From Oxalobacteraceae bacterium OTU3CINTB1 (GTDB taxonomy: Bacteria > Pseudomonadota > Gammaproteobacteria > Burkholderiales > Burkholderiaceae_D): 64,000 nt of DNA. The stretch lies in NCBI GenBank assembly GCA_024123955.1, contig CP099652.1, positions 4,464,001-4,528,000 of the forward strand. Direction: 5' to 3'. The notes under the pieces are model-generated. The model worked only from the letters and a program-made list of their open reading frames with translations. It had not been told where the DNA came from and searched no databases. Position numbers and translations under genes: made by a program. This document shows, one piece after another, positions 49,039 to 58,395 of the stretch (the stretch's first letter is position 1; every line of letters starts with the position of its first letter).

Positions 49039-50685
49039 TTATCGGCCTTTGCCGGCCGCCAGCAGATGGTCTGACGCCATCGCGGTGCTGAGGAACAGTT
49101 TGCCGTTCAGGTCGCGCAGCAGTTCGCTGTGGCGCAGGCGGTCCATCACCGGCCCCTTCACCTCGGCCAGGTGCATGCCGATGCCGCGCCGCTTGAGGCT
49201 TTGATTGAGCTCCGACAGCGCGAACAGCGCGGTGGTGTCGATCGAACTGACCGCCGTCATCACCAGCACCAGGTGGCGCGCGCTCGTGTGGGTGGCCAGC
49301 TCGCACTCGATACGCTCGGACACCGCCTCCACATTGCCGAAGAATAGATTGGCGTCGATGCGCAGCACCAGCAGTTCCGGCCGCGTTTCGGCGGGATAGC
49401 GTTCGATATTGCGGAAATGCTCGCTGCCGGCGATGCGTCCCAACACCGCGATATGCGGCCGGCTGGCGCGCCAGATCAGGGTACCCATCGACAGCGCCAC
49501 GCCGACGATCACGCCCGCCTCCACGCCCATGGTCAGCACGCCCAGGCAGGTCGCGCCCCAGGCCAGCGCGTCGCTGCGGTCGTACTGCCAGGCGGTACGC
49601 AGGATGCCCAGTTCCAGCATGCCCAGCACGGCGACGATGATGGTGGCGGCCAGCGTGGGAAGCGGCAGCAGCGCCAGCCAGCCGGTGGGCGCCAGCAGCG
49701 CGCAGGCCAGCAGCGCGGCCGTGATCAGGCTCGCCAGCGGCGTGTTGGCGCCGGCGGTGAAGTTGACGGCGGAACGCGACAGGCTGCCCGTCACCGGAAA
49801 GCCGCCCGACAGCGCGCTGGCGACATTGGCCGCGCCCAGGCCGACCAGTTCATGGTTGCTGACCAGTTTCTCGTTGCGCTTGAGCGCCAGCGACTGCGCC
49901 GCCGACATCGACATCAGAAACACGATGAAGCCGATCAGCAGGCCCGGTTGCAGCAGTTGCGGCCAATGGGCGCTGGAAGTGGCCAGGTTCAGGCGCGGCA
50001 GGCCTGGCGGGACGGAACCGGTGGTGCGCACGCCCATCTCGGCCAGGCCGGTGGTCGCCATCAGCGCGATGCCGCCCAGGACCACCAGCATCGGCGCCAG
50101 CTTGGCGCCGATATCGGCGACGGCCGGCGGCAGGCCGCAGCGGCGCAGCAGGCCGGCCAAATAAAACTTCGACAGGAGTAGCAACAGCAACGAGCCGACG
50201 CCCAGCACCGCGCTCGAAGTGTGCAGGTGGGGCAGCGGCGCGCCAAGCAGGGTATGGACTTGATCGAAGGCGATGACGATCGCCGAGCCGACGGTGAAGC
50301 CGCTCATCACGGGACGGGAAAAGAAATTGGCCAAAAAGCCCATGCGCAGCAGGCCGCACAACAGCAGCACGGCGCCGGAGACCATCGCCAGCTGGGCGGC
50401 CAGCACGGTGGCCAGCGTGGAGCCGGCCGGCGCCAGCGGCCCGATGGCGGCCGCCGTCATCAGCGACACGATGGCCATGGGCCCGACCGATTGCGTCATG
50501 CTGCTGCCGAACAGCGCGTAGACCACCGGTGGCAGGATGCTGGCGTAGATGCCGACCACCGGCGGCACGCCGGCGACCAGCGCGTAGGCCATCCCCTGCG
50601 GGATCATCATCATGGCGACCACCAGGCCGGCGCTGATATCGCCAGGCAGCAGCGCGCGCCGGTAGTGCTTCAACCAATGCAGCAT
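49039..50685 (-). CDS. SulP family anion transporter
   Basis: 548 residues from the ATG at 50685 (MLHWLKHYRRALLPGDISAGL), preceded by GGAA. About 11-12 membrane helices with the SulP signature (LVVAMMMIPQGMAYALVAGVPPVVGIYASILPPVVYALFGSS) and a C-terminal STAS domain (from about 440: LVLRIDANLFFGNVEAV). It takes up sulfate, bicarbonate or another oxyanion. A TetR gene is 113 bases upstream on the same strand. Confidence 0.95.
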   Translation of the reverse strand: MLHWLKHYRRALLPGDISAGLVVAMMMIPQGMAYALVAGVPPVVGIYASILPPVVYALFGSSMTQSVGPMAIVSLMTAAAIGPLAPAGSTLATVLAAQLAMVSGAVLLLCGLLRMGFLANFFSRPVMSGFTVGSAIVIAFDQVHTLLGAPLPHLHTSSAVLGVGSLLLLLLSKFYLAGLLRRCGLPPAVADIGAKLAPMLVVLGGIALMATTGLAEMGVRTTGSVPPGLPRLNLATSSAHWPQLLQPGLLIGFIVFLMSMSAAQSLALKRNEKLVSNHELVGLGAANVASALSGGFPVTGSLSRSAVNFTAGANTPLASLITAALLACALLAPTGWLALLPLPTLAATIIVAVLGMLELGILRTAWQYDRSDALAWGATCLGVLTMGVEAGVIVGVALSMGTLIWRASRPHIAVLGRIAGSEHFRNIERYPAETRPELLVLRIDANLFFGNVEAVSERIECELATHTSARHLVLVMTAVSSIDTTALFALSELNQSLKRRGIGMHLAEVKGPVMDRLRHSELLRDLNGKLFLSTAMASDHLLAAGKGR

Positions 50686-50798
50686 TGTCGTTCCGGGAAA
50701 CTGAAAACCGCCAGCGTACGCGATCGGCCACGGCCGGTCCAGCGTCAAACTCGCTTTTTACATTACGTAATGCGAAAAGCGCATAAGGGCATGTGTGC

Positions 50799-51377
50799 CT
50801 ACGTACCCGGCATCGAGGCCCGCACCGCCTCCAAAACCTCCAGCGACATGGCCTCGTCATCGACCGCCCTGGCCAGCACGATCGCCCCGACCATTGCGGC
50901 ATAGGTGGCCAAGGCCTGCTTGCGCCTGGCCGCCGCGTCCTCGCCCGGTACCAATTCCTCCAGCACCGCGATCTGCCCTTTGGCTCCCTCGGTCAGCGCC
51001 TGCCGCACCTTCGGCCCCAGACGCGCGATATCCGGTCCCAGGGAGGTGATCGAACATCCCAGTTCCGGCCCGTCGCGATGGCGCACCGACAAATAGCTCT
51101 CGCCGATGCCCGCCATCGCCGTCTCCGGCGCATTGGGGGCCGCGGCCGCCCTCTGGCGCCAGCGCTCCACCGACTGCTTGAACGCATGCGCGGTGGCCTC
51201 GGCCAGCAAATCCTCTTTGGAGGCGAAGTGGCCGTAAAACCCGCCGTGCGTCAGACCGGCGCTTTTCATCAAATCGACCACGCCGATGCCGTCGTAGCCC
51301 TTCTGGCGGAACAGCCGCGCCGCCGTCTCGACGATGCGGTCGCGGTTGAGCGCCACCTGCTCCCTGCTGACTTTCAT
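50799..51377 (-). CDS. TetR family transcriptional regulator
   Basis: 192 residues from the ATG at 51377, which has a GGAG ribosome-binding site; an earlier ATG at 51389 exists. N-terminal helix-turn-helix KGYDGIGVVDLMKSAGLTHGGFYGHFASKEDLL. Closest in style to the AcrR/NemR-like group with LTHGGFYGHFASKEDL. A 24-base palindrome lies just upstream (51410-51433). The SulP gene downstream could be a target. Confidence 0.93.
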   Translation of the reverse strand: MKVSREQVALNRDRIVETAARLFRQKGYDGIGVVDLMKSAGLTHGGFYGHFASKEDLLAEATAHAFKQSVERWRQRAAAAPNAPETAMAGIGESYLSVRHRDGPELGCSITSLGPDIARLGPKVRQALTEGAKGQIAVLEELVPGEDAAARRKQALATYAAMVGAIVLARAVDDEAMSLEVLEAVRASMPGT

Positions 51378-51409
51378 ATCCGACTCCATCGCAAACTAAC
51401 CGCGACCAT

Positions 51410-51433
51410 CATACATGATGATCGTCATGTATG
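51410..51433. promoter_or_regulatory. TetR-type operator
   Basis: Perfect nine-base arms CATACATGA and TCATGTATG with a six-base centre, about 30 bases upstream of the TetR start. Size and symmetry are typical of TetR-family autoregulation. Confidence 0.75.
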
Positions 51434-51485
51434 GGATGACCCGGAGATCGTGTTGAAGCAGCCCTCGACTCGCCGCAGACGTCAG

Positions 51486-51818
51486 CTAAGGCGATATCCA
51501 GTGAGCTTTGTTCATTACACTTCCGGTCGAACCCAATTCGACCGACCATGCCTCCATCCCTTTGAGTATCGGATGTTCCCACCAAAGCCGTCTCACGCAA
51601 GGGGCATTGCATGACGCGGATGAGTACACGACAAAGGGCGCAACGGAGGTTTCGACCACATCCGGGCTGCCTAGCTTTTGAATCAACGCGCTTTCCGAAG
51701 CACCATTTTCAAGCGCAGCAAATCCACTCTCAATCTGATTTACGCGGACGGCACATGCGGAAAAAGCACCCAAAATAGCCGCGCCAAATATCACGACGAA
51801 TATCCAACCACGCCTCAT
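51486..51818 (-). CDS. Small lipoprotein-like hypothetical protein
   Basis: 110 residues from the ATG at 51818, chosen because of a GGAGG site upstream. N-terminal hydrophobic helix ending FSAC, a marginal lipobox. The region GFAALENGASESALIQKLGSPDVVE resembles the SmpA/OmlA (BamE-like) small outer-membrane lipoprotein fold. Two Cys in SASCNAPC. Unknown role. Confidence 0.65.
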   Translation of the reverse strand: MRRGWIFVVIFGAAILGAFSACAVRVNQIESGFAALENGASESALIQKLGSPDVVETSVAPFVVYSSASCNAPCVRRLWWEHPILKGMEAWSVELGSTGSVMNKAHWISP

Positions 51819-51879
51819 TCCCGCCTCCATGCTCGAGCGATTGCGACTGGTCGACAACGACAAGCCGATAGGACGTCAA

Positions 51880-53364
51880 TCATCCGGCCGATTCGATATG
51901 ATTGCGCCCGGCGCGTTTGGCCCGCTGCAGCGCGGCGTCGAGGCGATCGAGAACCGTGTCGACACCCTCCTCCGCCCCGGCTTGCGCGATTGCCAGGCTG
52001 ACATTGACGCTATCGCATCCCGGCAAGTCCGCCTCGGCGATCGCCAGACGCAGTTTTTCCGCCAGCAGCATCACGTCGGAGGCCGTCGTATGCGTGGCGA
52101 TGATTAAAAACTCCTGGCCACGCATCCGCGCCAGCATGTCGGAGGTGCGCAGGCGGCGCATCACCGTCTCCGCCGCCATCCGCAAAGCCGTATCGCCCAG
52201 CGGATGGCCGTACGCATCGTTCGTCGATCGGAAGCTGCTTACCTCGAACGACATCGCCGCCAGCGGCAGTCCGTAACGGCGCGCGCGCCGCAGTTCGTTG
52301 TCCAGCATCGTCTCGCCGGCGCGGCGGTTGGCGGCGCCTGTCAAATTGTCGACGGTGCTCAGTTGCGAGAGCTGGCCGGAAAGCTCGTCGTTCCGGTCCT
52401 TTAATTCGCTCATGCCCAGACCGAGGCTGACAAATTGCGCCAGGCTGGCGAACGCGGCGAACTGCTCGCGCGAGAAGGCGATGTGACGGTCGAACATGAG
52501 GCAGATCGCGCCCATGACCGATTCCGTCTCCGGATTGCCCGCCTCGGCGCGCAGCGGCAGCGCCAGCACCATGCGCACATAACGGTCATGCAAACGCATG
52601 GCCAATTCCGGATCGCCGGTCTTCTCCGGCGCGTCCAGCAGCACCATGCGCCCGGAGGATGCGGCCATCAACGGCGGAAACACATCACGCAGCGCCGATT
52701 GCAGCAGATGGTCGGTGCGCCCCAGCAGCCCGGCCAGATTGAGATCGTCGGGCGACGCCTGCGCGACCAGCCGCAGATCGCCGTGCTGCTTCATATGCAG
52801 TAGCGACGCGTGGTACACGCCCGGAAAACCGCACAACGCATGACACACCTTGGCCGCCATCCTGTCGATATCGTCGATGGCGCCGATGGCGTGCTGCACG
52901 CCGCGCTGCAGGCCCACCAGATCGCGCAGCTCGCGCTCCCTGTCGAACAGGCGCTGCTGCGTTGCGGCGCCGGGATCGTCCGATACCGACAACGCCCGGC
53001 GGATGGCGTGCCGCAGATCGTCATCGAGCACAGGGCAAATCAGATAGTCGAAGGAGCCGAACGCCATCAGCTCCGGCAGCCACGCGCACTGCTCATAGCC
53101 GCACAACACCAACAGCGGCGCGCCGGCCCGGTCGATGATCAGGTGGCCGATCGCGGCCAACCCGCCGGGGCGCGCGTAGCCGTTCAAATCCAGCACCAGC
53201 AAGTCGGTGGCCTGACGCGCCTCGGCGGCCATATCGTCGATGCTGTCGACGACCACAAGCCGGGAGAACATCTCCCCGCAGATCGCCTGGAAATGCGCGC
53301 GCCGGTCGCGGCTGGCACTGAAATACGCGCCAACGCTACCGGACCGGCCTCGAATGTCGGTCAT
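51880..53364 (-). CDS. GAF-GGDEF protein with degenerate active site
   Basis: 494 residues. Receiver-like N-terminal domain without the normal phospho-site, a helical linker, a GAF domain (about 175-310, ending in coiled coil), and a GGDEF domain. The signature motif is replaced by RGQEF (MRGQEFLII), and the upstream metal-binding Asp is replaced (SFEVSSFRSTNDAYGHPLGD). It is therefore likely not an active diguanylate cyclase, but a c-di-GMP or GTP-binding sensor. Divergent from the SDR gene. Confidence 0.87.
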   Translation of the reverse strand: MTDIRGRSGSVGAYFSASRDRRAHFQAICGEMFSRLVVVDSIDDMAAEARQATDLLVLDLNGYARPGGLAAIGHLIIDRAGAPLLVLCGYEQCAWLPELMAFGSFDYLICPVLDDDLRHAIRRALSVSDDPGAATQQRLFDRERELRDLVGLQRGVQHAIGAIDDIDRMAAKVCHALCGFPGVYHASLLHMKQHGDLRLVAQASPDDLNLAGLLGRTDHLLQSALRDVFPPLMAASSGRMVLLDAPEKTGDPELAMRLHDRYVRMVLALPLRAEAGNPETESVMGAICLMFDRHIAFSREQFAAFASLAQFVSLGLGMSELKDRNDELSGQLSQLSTVDNLTGAANRRAGETMLDNELRRARRYGLPLAAMSFEVSSFRSTNDAYGHPLGDTALRMAAETVMRRLRTSDMLARMRGQEFLIIATHTTASDVMLLAEKLRLAIAEADLPGCDSVNVSLAIAQAGAEEGVDTVLDRLDAALQRAKRAGRNHIESAG

Positions 53365-53532
53365 TTTTGTTGCCCCTGGGTATTTCTATTTTTATGCGGA
53401 ACCGCTTGCTTCCAGTGTGCCACAAAAACGGGCGCTTGCACGGCCGTCCATCTGCGCGCATGTGTGAAAAAGCGCACCGTCATTCTGGGCCCGTGCGCCA
53501 ATACTGTTCCTTCGATGCACAAGGGAGGAATC

Positions 53533-54528
53533 ATGGCAAACAACGAAAACCGGGCCGATTCGGGCACCGCTAATCAACAGCGCGAAATCCAGCAGCAACA
53601 GGACCAGGCCGACCAGCAGAAAAAATCGGCGGGCAGCCAGTCGGGCGAACGCCAGGGACCGGTGCAAACCACCGAACATGAGTATCCGGGCACGATGCCC
53701 TCGCAGCACCTGGAAAAGCCGGGGCTGGAGGCGCAGATGCAGCTCAAGCCCGAGTTTCTGGCACCCGACTACGCCGGCAGCGGCAAGCTGGCAGGCATGG
53801 TGGCCCTGATCACCGGCGGCGATTCCGGCATCGGCCGCGCGGTCGCGGTGCTGTATGCGCGCGAAGGCGCGGACGTCGCCATCGTCTATCTGGACGAAGA
53901 CCAGGACGCGAACGACACCAAACGCTATGTCGAAGCGGAAGGCCAGAGCTGCCTGCTGCTGCGCGGCGACGTGCGCGACGCCGCCTTCTGCCGCGATGCG
54001 GCCCAGCAGACGCACGATCGCTTCGGCCGGCTCGATATCCTGGTCAATAACGCCGCCTTCCAGGAGCACGCCGAAAAGCTGACCGACCTGACCGAAGAAC
54101 GCTTCGACATGACGATGAAGACCAACGTCTACGGCTACTTCCATATGGCCAAGGCGGCGCTGCCCTTCCTCAAGCGCGGTGCCTCCATCATCAACACCGG
54201 ATCGGTGGTCGGACTGCAAGGCTCCAAGCACCTGCTGGACTACTCGACCACCAAGGGCGCGATCCACGCGTTCACGATGTCGCTCGCTTCCAACCTGCTG
54301 GACCAGGGCATCCGCGTGAACGCGGTGGCGCCGGGACCGGTGTGGACACCGCTCAACCCAGCCGACCAGTCGCCCGAGAAGATCGCCGAATTCGGCCAGG
54401 CCACCGACATGCGCCGCGCCGCGCAGCCGCAGGAGCTGTCGCCGGCCTACGTGTTCCTGGCCGCGCCGTCGTGCTCCAGCTATATCAGCGGCATCGTGTT
54501 GCCGGTGACCGGCTCCGTGGGGTCCTGA
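53533..54528 (+). CDS. SDR family oxidoreductase
   Basis: 331 residues from the ATG at 53533 (AAGGGAGGAA precedes). About 60 N-terminal residues are Gln/Glu-rich and disordered. Rossmann fold: GGDSGIGRAVAVLYAREGADV, catalytic Ser/Tyr/Lys region TGSVVGLQGSKHLLDYSTTKGAIHAF. Similar to YghA/GSP39-type stress dehydrogenases. The ku gene starts three bases after its stop. Confidence 0.92.
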   Translation: MANNENRADSGTANQQREIQQQQDQADQQKKSAGSQSGERQGPVQTTEHEYPGTMPSQHLEKPGLEAQMQLKPEFLAPDYAGSGKLAGMVALITGGDSGIGRAVAVLYAREGADVAIVYLDEDQDANDTKRYVEAEGQSCLLLRGDVRDAAFCRDAAQQTHDRFGRLDILVNNAAFQEHAEKLTDLTEERFDMTMKTNVYGYFHMAKAALPFLKRGASIINTGSVVGLQGSKHLLDYSTTKGAIHAFTMSLASNLLDQGIRVNAVAPGPVWTPLNPADQSPEKIAEFGQATDMRRAAQPQELSPAYVFLAAPSCSSYISGIVLPVTGSVGS

Positions 54529-54531
54529 GCC

Positions 54532-55518
54532 ATGGCCGCCCGCGCGTTGTGGAAAGGCGCCATCAGCTTCGGGCTGGTGCACATTCCGGTCGAGTTGTAT
54601 TCAGCGGTGCAGACGCACGAGCTGGATTTGACGATGCTCGACCGCCGCGACTTTTCGCCGGTGGGCTATAAGCGCTATAACAAAAAAACCGGCAAGGACG
54701 TGACCTGGGACGATATCGTCAAAGGCTACGAGTACGAGGAGGACGAATACGTCGTCCTGTCCGACGAGGACCTCAAGCGGGCCAACGTCGAAGCCACGGG
54801 CACGATCGACATCCAGGCTTTCGTCGACGCGGCCGATGTGCCGCTGACGTATTACGAGCAGCCCTATTACCTGGCGCCGTCCAAGGGCGGCGCCAAGGTC
54901 TACGCGCTGCTGCGCGAAACGCTGCGCAAGGCAGGCAAGATCGGCATCGCGACGGTGGTGATCCGCACCAAGCAGCATCTGTGCGCGCTGGTGTGCATCG
55001 ACGACAAAATCGTGCTCAATACCCTGCGGTATGAGGCGGAGATCCGCGACGCCGAGGAACTGAAGCTGCCGCCAGCGACCGCCAAGGCGGCCGGCATTAG
55101 CGACAAGGAGCTGCAGATGGCGCTGTCACTGGTCGAAGGCATGAGCGAGGAATGGAAGCCGGAGCAGTACCGCGACACGTACAAGGACGACGTGCTGGCG
55201 TTAGTCAAGAAGAAGGTCAAGGCCGGCCAGACCAAGACCATCACCGCCGCCGAGGCGGAAGACAAGCCGGCCAAGGCGTCGAACGTGGTCGATCTGGTGG
55301 CGCTGCTGCAGGACAGCCTTGGCAAGCGGCCGGGCAAAGGCGCGGCCGCCAAACCTGCGGCACGCAAAACCGCTGCCAAAGCAGACAGCGACGAGGAGGA
55401 GGAAGAGGAAGAAGCGCCAGCGCCTCGCCGCAAAACCACCACGGCCAAAAAGGCGCCCACAGCGGCGGCAAGAGCCAAGAGCACCGCCAAGTCAGCCACC
55501 TCGCGCAAGGCGGCATGA
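54532..55518 (+). CDS. ku: Ku protein (non-homologous end joining)
   Basis: 328 residues: AARALWKGAISFGLVHIPVELYSAVQ starts the Ku core and the C-terminus (from about 270) is a Lys/Ala-rich tail with an acidic block EEEEEEAPAPRRK. It forms a homodimer on DNA ends and recruits LigD. ligD faces it 147 bases downstream, past a palindromic repeat element. Confidence 0.97.
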   Translation: MAARALWKGAISFGLVHIPVELYSAVQTHELDLTMLDRRDFSPVGYKRYNKKTGKDVTWDDIVKGYEYEEDEYVVLSDEDLKRANVEATGTIDIQAFVDAADVPLTYYEQPYYLAPSKGGAKVYALLRETLRKAGKIGIATVVIRTKQHLCALVCIDDKIVLNTLRYEAEIRDAEELKLPPATAKAAGISDKELQMALSLVEGMSEEWKPEQYRDTYKDDVLALVKKKVKAGQTKTITAAEAEDKPAKASNVVDLVALLQDSLGKRPGKGAAAKPAARKTAAKADSDEEEEEEEAPAPRRKTTTAKKAPTAAARAKSTAKSATSRKAA

Positions 55519-55550
55519 CCGGGGCCATGCAACATCACCAAATCACGGAG

Positions 55551-55650
55551 ACACGTAGGGTGGATTAGGCGGAACGCCGTAATCCGCCAACGCGTGCGTC
55601 GTCGAAACGCATGCATTGGCGGATTACGCTTCGCTAATCCGCCCTACGTG
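55551..55650. repeat. Two-hairpin palindromic repeat element
   Basis: 100-base element with arms CACGTAGGGTGGATTA and TAATCCGCCCTACGTG; same composite unit as 36373-36473 but inverted. Located between the convergent ku and ligD genes, where it may help to stop transcripts. Confidence 0.88.
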
Positions 55651-55664
55651 GCCCCCATGTAATC

Positions 55665-58235
55665 TCAGTTTCCCGAGCCAGGTTTGAACTCCAACATCTT
55701 CATAGCCGGCGCCAGCCCCTTGGCGGCTTTGGCGTATCCATCCCATGGCGAGTTACCAACATCGAGCCGGGTATGCACCGTGCCCACGGTCCAATGATCG
55801 CCGCCGGTCAGCTGATCCAACTCATCCCACGCCACCGGCACCGAAATCCCCAACCCCGGCCGCGCCCTTGCCGACCAGGCGCACGCCGTCGTCGCGCCCC
55901 GCCCGTTACGCAAATAATCGATAAAGATCTTCCCGACACGATTACTAGGTCCGCTCTTGAGCACAAAGCGCTCCGGAATATTCTGCGCCATATGCGCCAC
56001 GATCGCCTGTGAAAACGCCTTGACGTCATCCCAGCCATACCCCGGCTTGATCGGCACCACCACGTGCAGCCCTTTGCCGCCGCTAGTCTTCAAAAACGCC
56101 GGCAACCCGAGATGATCGAGGAAGGCCCGCATCAGCTGCGCCGCTTCCTGCACCTGCTTCCAGGTGACGTCCTTGCCGGGATCGAGATCGAACACCATCC
56201 GGTTCGGCTTCTCGTAACTGGTGGCGCTGGCGTTCTGCGTGTGCAGTTCCACCACGTTCCACTGCGCCGAGGACAACAAGCCCTGCTCCGTCGATACCTC
56301 CAGCATCGGCGGATGATCCGGGTCGAGCTCCTGCTTGAGGCTCTTCACACCGGGCAGTTTGTTGGTCTCCACGTGCTTCTGGAAAAACAGCTCGCCACCG
56401 ACGCCGGCGGGCGCCCGCACCAGCGACACCGGCCGGCCCTTCAAATGTGGCAGCATCAAGGCGCCCACCAGCGCGTAGTAACGCACCAGCGTGATTTTGG
56501 TGGCGCCGCTTTGTTTGTCGATCACTCGGTCCGGGTTGGTCACTTTCAGTGAAGCCGGTAGCTTGCCCTGCACGGCGGTCGAGGTTTCCATGTCGGTGTT
56601 CTCCTTCTCCTTCACGTGGGATGGCAGCTCGCGCGTGATGGCGCTGGCCTTCTTATCCTTGCGCAGCCCTTTGAATACGGAATGTCGGATCGAACCTGAG
56701 CGCGTCCACTCGCCGAAGGCCACTTCCGCCACCAACGTCGGTTTCAGCCAGTGCGCCCGCTTGTCGATGTCCTTGTTCGGCACGAACGGGCTCTTATCGG
56801 CCGTCAGCGCATCCATTTTGGATTTCAGGTCCTTCAGCGAGGCGCCATTGAAACCGCTGCCGACGTTGCCAGCGTATTGCAGCTTGCCGTCCTTGTCGTA
56901 GGTCCCCAGCAGCAGCGAACCGAAGCCGCTGCGCGAACCTTGCGGATCGGTGTAGCCGCCGATGACGAATTCCTGCCGCTGCCCACATTTGAGCTTGATC
57001 CAGCTGCCGCCGCGCCGCGACGTGTACGCCGAATCGCGCCGCTTGCCGATGATGCCCTCCAGCCCCATGCTGCAGGCGGCGGCGATCATGTCCTGTGGCG
57101 TGGCGTTCAGCGCGGCGCTATAGCGCACTGTGTCCGTCGCCTTCTTCGCCATTACCTTTTCCAGGATGGCGCGGCGCTCCTCCAGCGGCCTCTCCCGCAG
57201 ATCGCGGCCGTCGTGGAACGGAATATCGAAGATGAAGTAGACCATTTCGCCGGAATGGTTCTCGTCGAAGGCGTTTTGCAGCAGGCCGAAGTCGGGACGC
57301 CCTTCTTCATCGTGGACGACGATCTCGCCGTCGTACCAGCCCGATGGCAGCTTCATTTTCGCGATGGCGTCGTGCAGCGGACGCATTTTGTGCGTCCAGT
57401 CGTTGCCGTTGCGGGTGATCAGGCGGATGTCCGTGCCGTCCACCCGGGTGAGGATTCGGTAGCCGTCGAACTTGATCTCGAACAGCCAGTCCTCCGGTGA
57501 CGACGGCGGCGCATCGACCAGCGTCGCCAATTGGGGAGTCAAGGTCTCGGGAAGATCGGCTTTGGGAGCGGCAGCCTTGGGTGCAGCCTTCGGTGCGGTC
57601 TTCGGTGCGGTCTTCGATGCGGCCTTCGGCGCGGTGTTGGCGGCGCCCTTGGCCACCTTTGCCGGGACCGTCGCGGCGCTGCCCGGCAAAGGCAAGGCTT
57701 TCACGCTGTCGGGCATCTCGTCGATCACGCTGAACTCCTCGGCCGGGCGCGCATACTCGTCCTTCTCTTTAATCAGCAGCCAGGGCTCCTGCTTTTCGCC
57801 CTTGCCCTTCATCCGCACCAGCACCCACTTGCCGTGCATCTTATGGCCGGTCAGTTCGAACTTCAGATTGCCGGCGGCGAGCGCCTTGCGCGGATCGTCC
57901 AGCGGCTTCCAGTATCCCTTGTCCCAGATGATCACCTTCCCCGCCCCGTACTGCTTGGGCGGTATCGTACCCTCGAAATCGTTGTACGAGATCGGGTGGT
58001 CTTCCACGTGAACGGCCATGCGCTTGTCGTGGGTGTCGTAGCTTGGCCCCTTGGGCACGGCCCAACTCATCATGACGCCATCGAGCTCCAGCCGGAAGTC
58101 GTAATGCAGCCGGCTGGCCCAATGCTTTTGAATGACGAACGTCAGCGTCTCGCCGCCCTCCTGGCCGCCTTCGGCCGGCTCGGGGGTGATCGCGAAGTTA
58201 CGCTTGGCTTTATAGGTTTTCAGGGATTCGCTCAT
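55665..58235 (-). CDS. ligD: ATP-dependent DNA ligase LigD
   Basis: 856 residues, three domains in the order phosphoesterase, ligase, polymerase. Phosphoesterase: HWASRLHYDFRLELDGVMMSWAVPKGPS (about 35-62). A Lys/Ala/Pro linker at about 193-230. Ligase: catalytic Lys in FEIKFDGYRIL (about 256), then IDxxAHWLKPTLVAEVAFGEWTRSGSIRHSVFKGLR. Polymerase/primase from about 570 with FDLDPG (about 685) and SGGKGLHVVVPI. It acts with the convergent Ku. Confidence 0.97.
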   Translation of the reverse strand: MSESLKTYKAKRNFAITPEPAEGGQEGGETLTFVIQKHWASRLHYDFRLELDGVMMSWAVPKGPSYDTHDKRMAVHVEDHPISYNDFEGTIPPKQYGAGKVIIWDKGYWKPLDDPRKALAAGNLKFELTGHKMHGKWVLVRMKGKGEKQEPWLLIKEKDEYARPAEEFSVIDEMPDSVKALPLPGSAATVPAKVAKGAANTAPKAASKTAPKTAPKAAPKAAAPKADLPETLTPQLATLVDAPPSSPEDWLFEIKFDGYRILTRVDGTDIRLITRNGNDWTHKMRPLHDAIAKMKLPSGWYDGEIVVHDEEGRPDFGLLQNAFDENHSGEMVYFIFDIPFHDGRDLRERPLEERRAILEKVMAKKATDTVRYSAALNATPQDMIAAACSMGLEGIIGKRRDSAYTSRRGGSWIKLKCGQRQEFVIGGYTDPQGSRSGFGSLLLGTYDKDGKLQYAGNVGSGFNGASLKDLKSKMDALTADKSPFVPNKDIDKRAHWLKPTLVAEVAFGEWTRSGSIRHSVFKGLRKDKKASAITRELPSHVKEKENTDMETSTAVQGKLPASLKVTNPDRVIDKQSGATKITLVRYYALVGALMLPHLKGRPVSLVRAPAGVGGELFFQKHVETNKLPGVKSLKQELDPDHPPMLEVSTEQGLLSSAQWNVVELHTQNASATSYEKPNRMVFDLDPGKDVTWKQVQEAAQLMRAFLDHLGLPAFLKTSGGKGLHVVVPIKPGYGWDDVKAFSQAIVAHMAQNIPERFVLKSGPSNRVGKIFIDYLRNGRGATTACAWSARARPGLGISVPVAWDELDQLTGGDHWTVGTVHTRLDVGNSPWDGYAKAAKGLAPAMKMLEFKPGSGN
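57570..57635. repeat. Short tandem repeats coding for the LigD linker
   Basis: Near-identical 12-15-base units of the type GGTGCGGTCTTC encode the Pro/Lys/Ala/Thr-rich linker between phosphoesterase and ligase domains. Confidence 0.7.
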
Positions 58236-58395
58236 GACGCCAGCGTAGCGCCAGGCGGTCGCACCTTCTGTGCGTTCGCGAACATGTAAGCGATTGTAAA
58301 GCCCGTCAACGGGTGCTATTCGGGCCGCGTTTTCTGCTCAGTGACACGGGAATTGTCCCGGCCCTAAATCAAAACCTGAATGAGGATTTCACATC

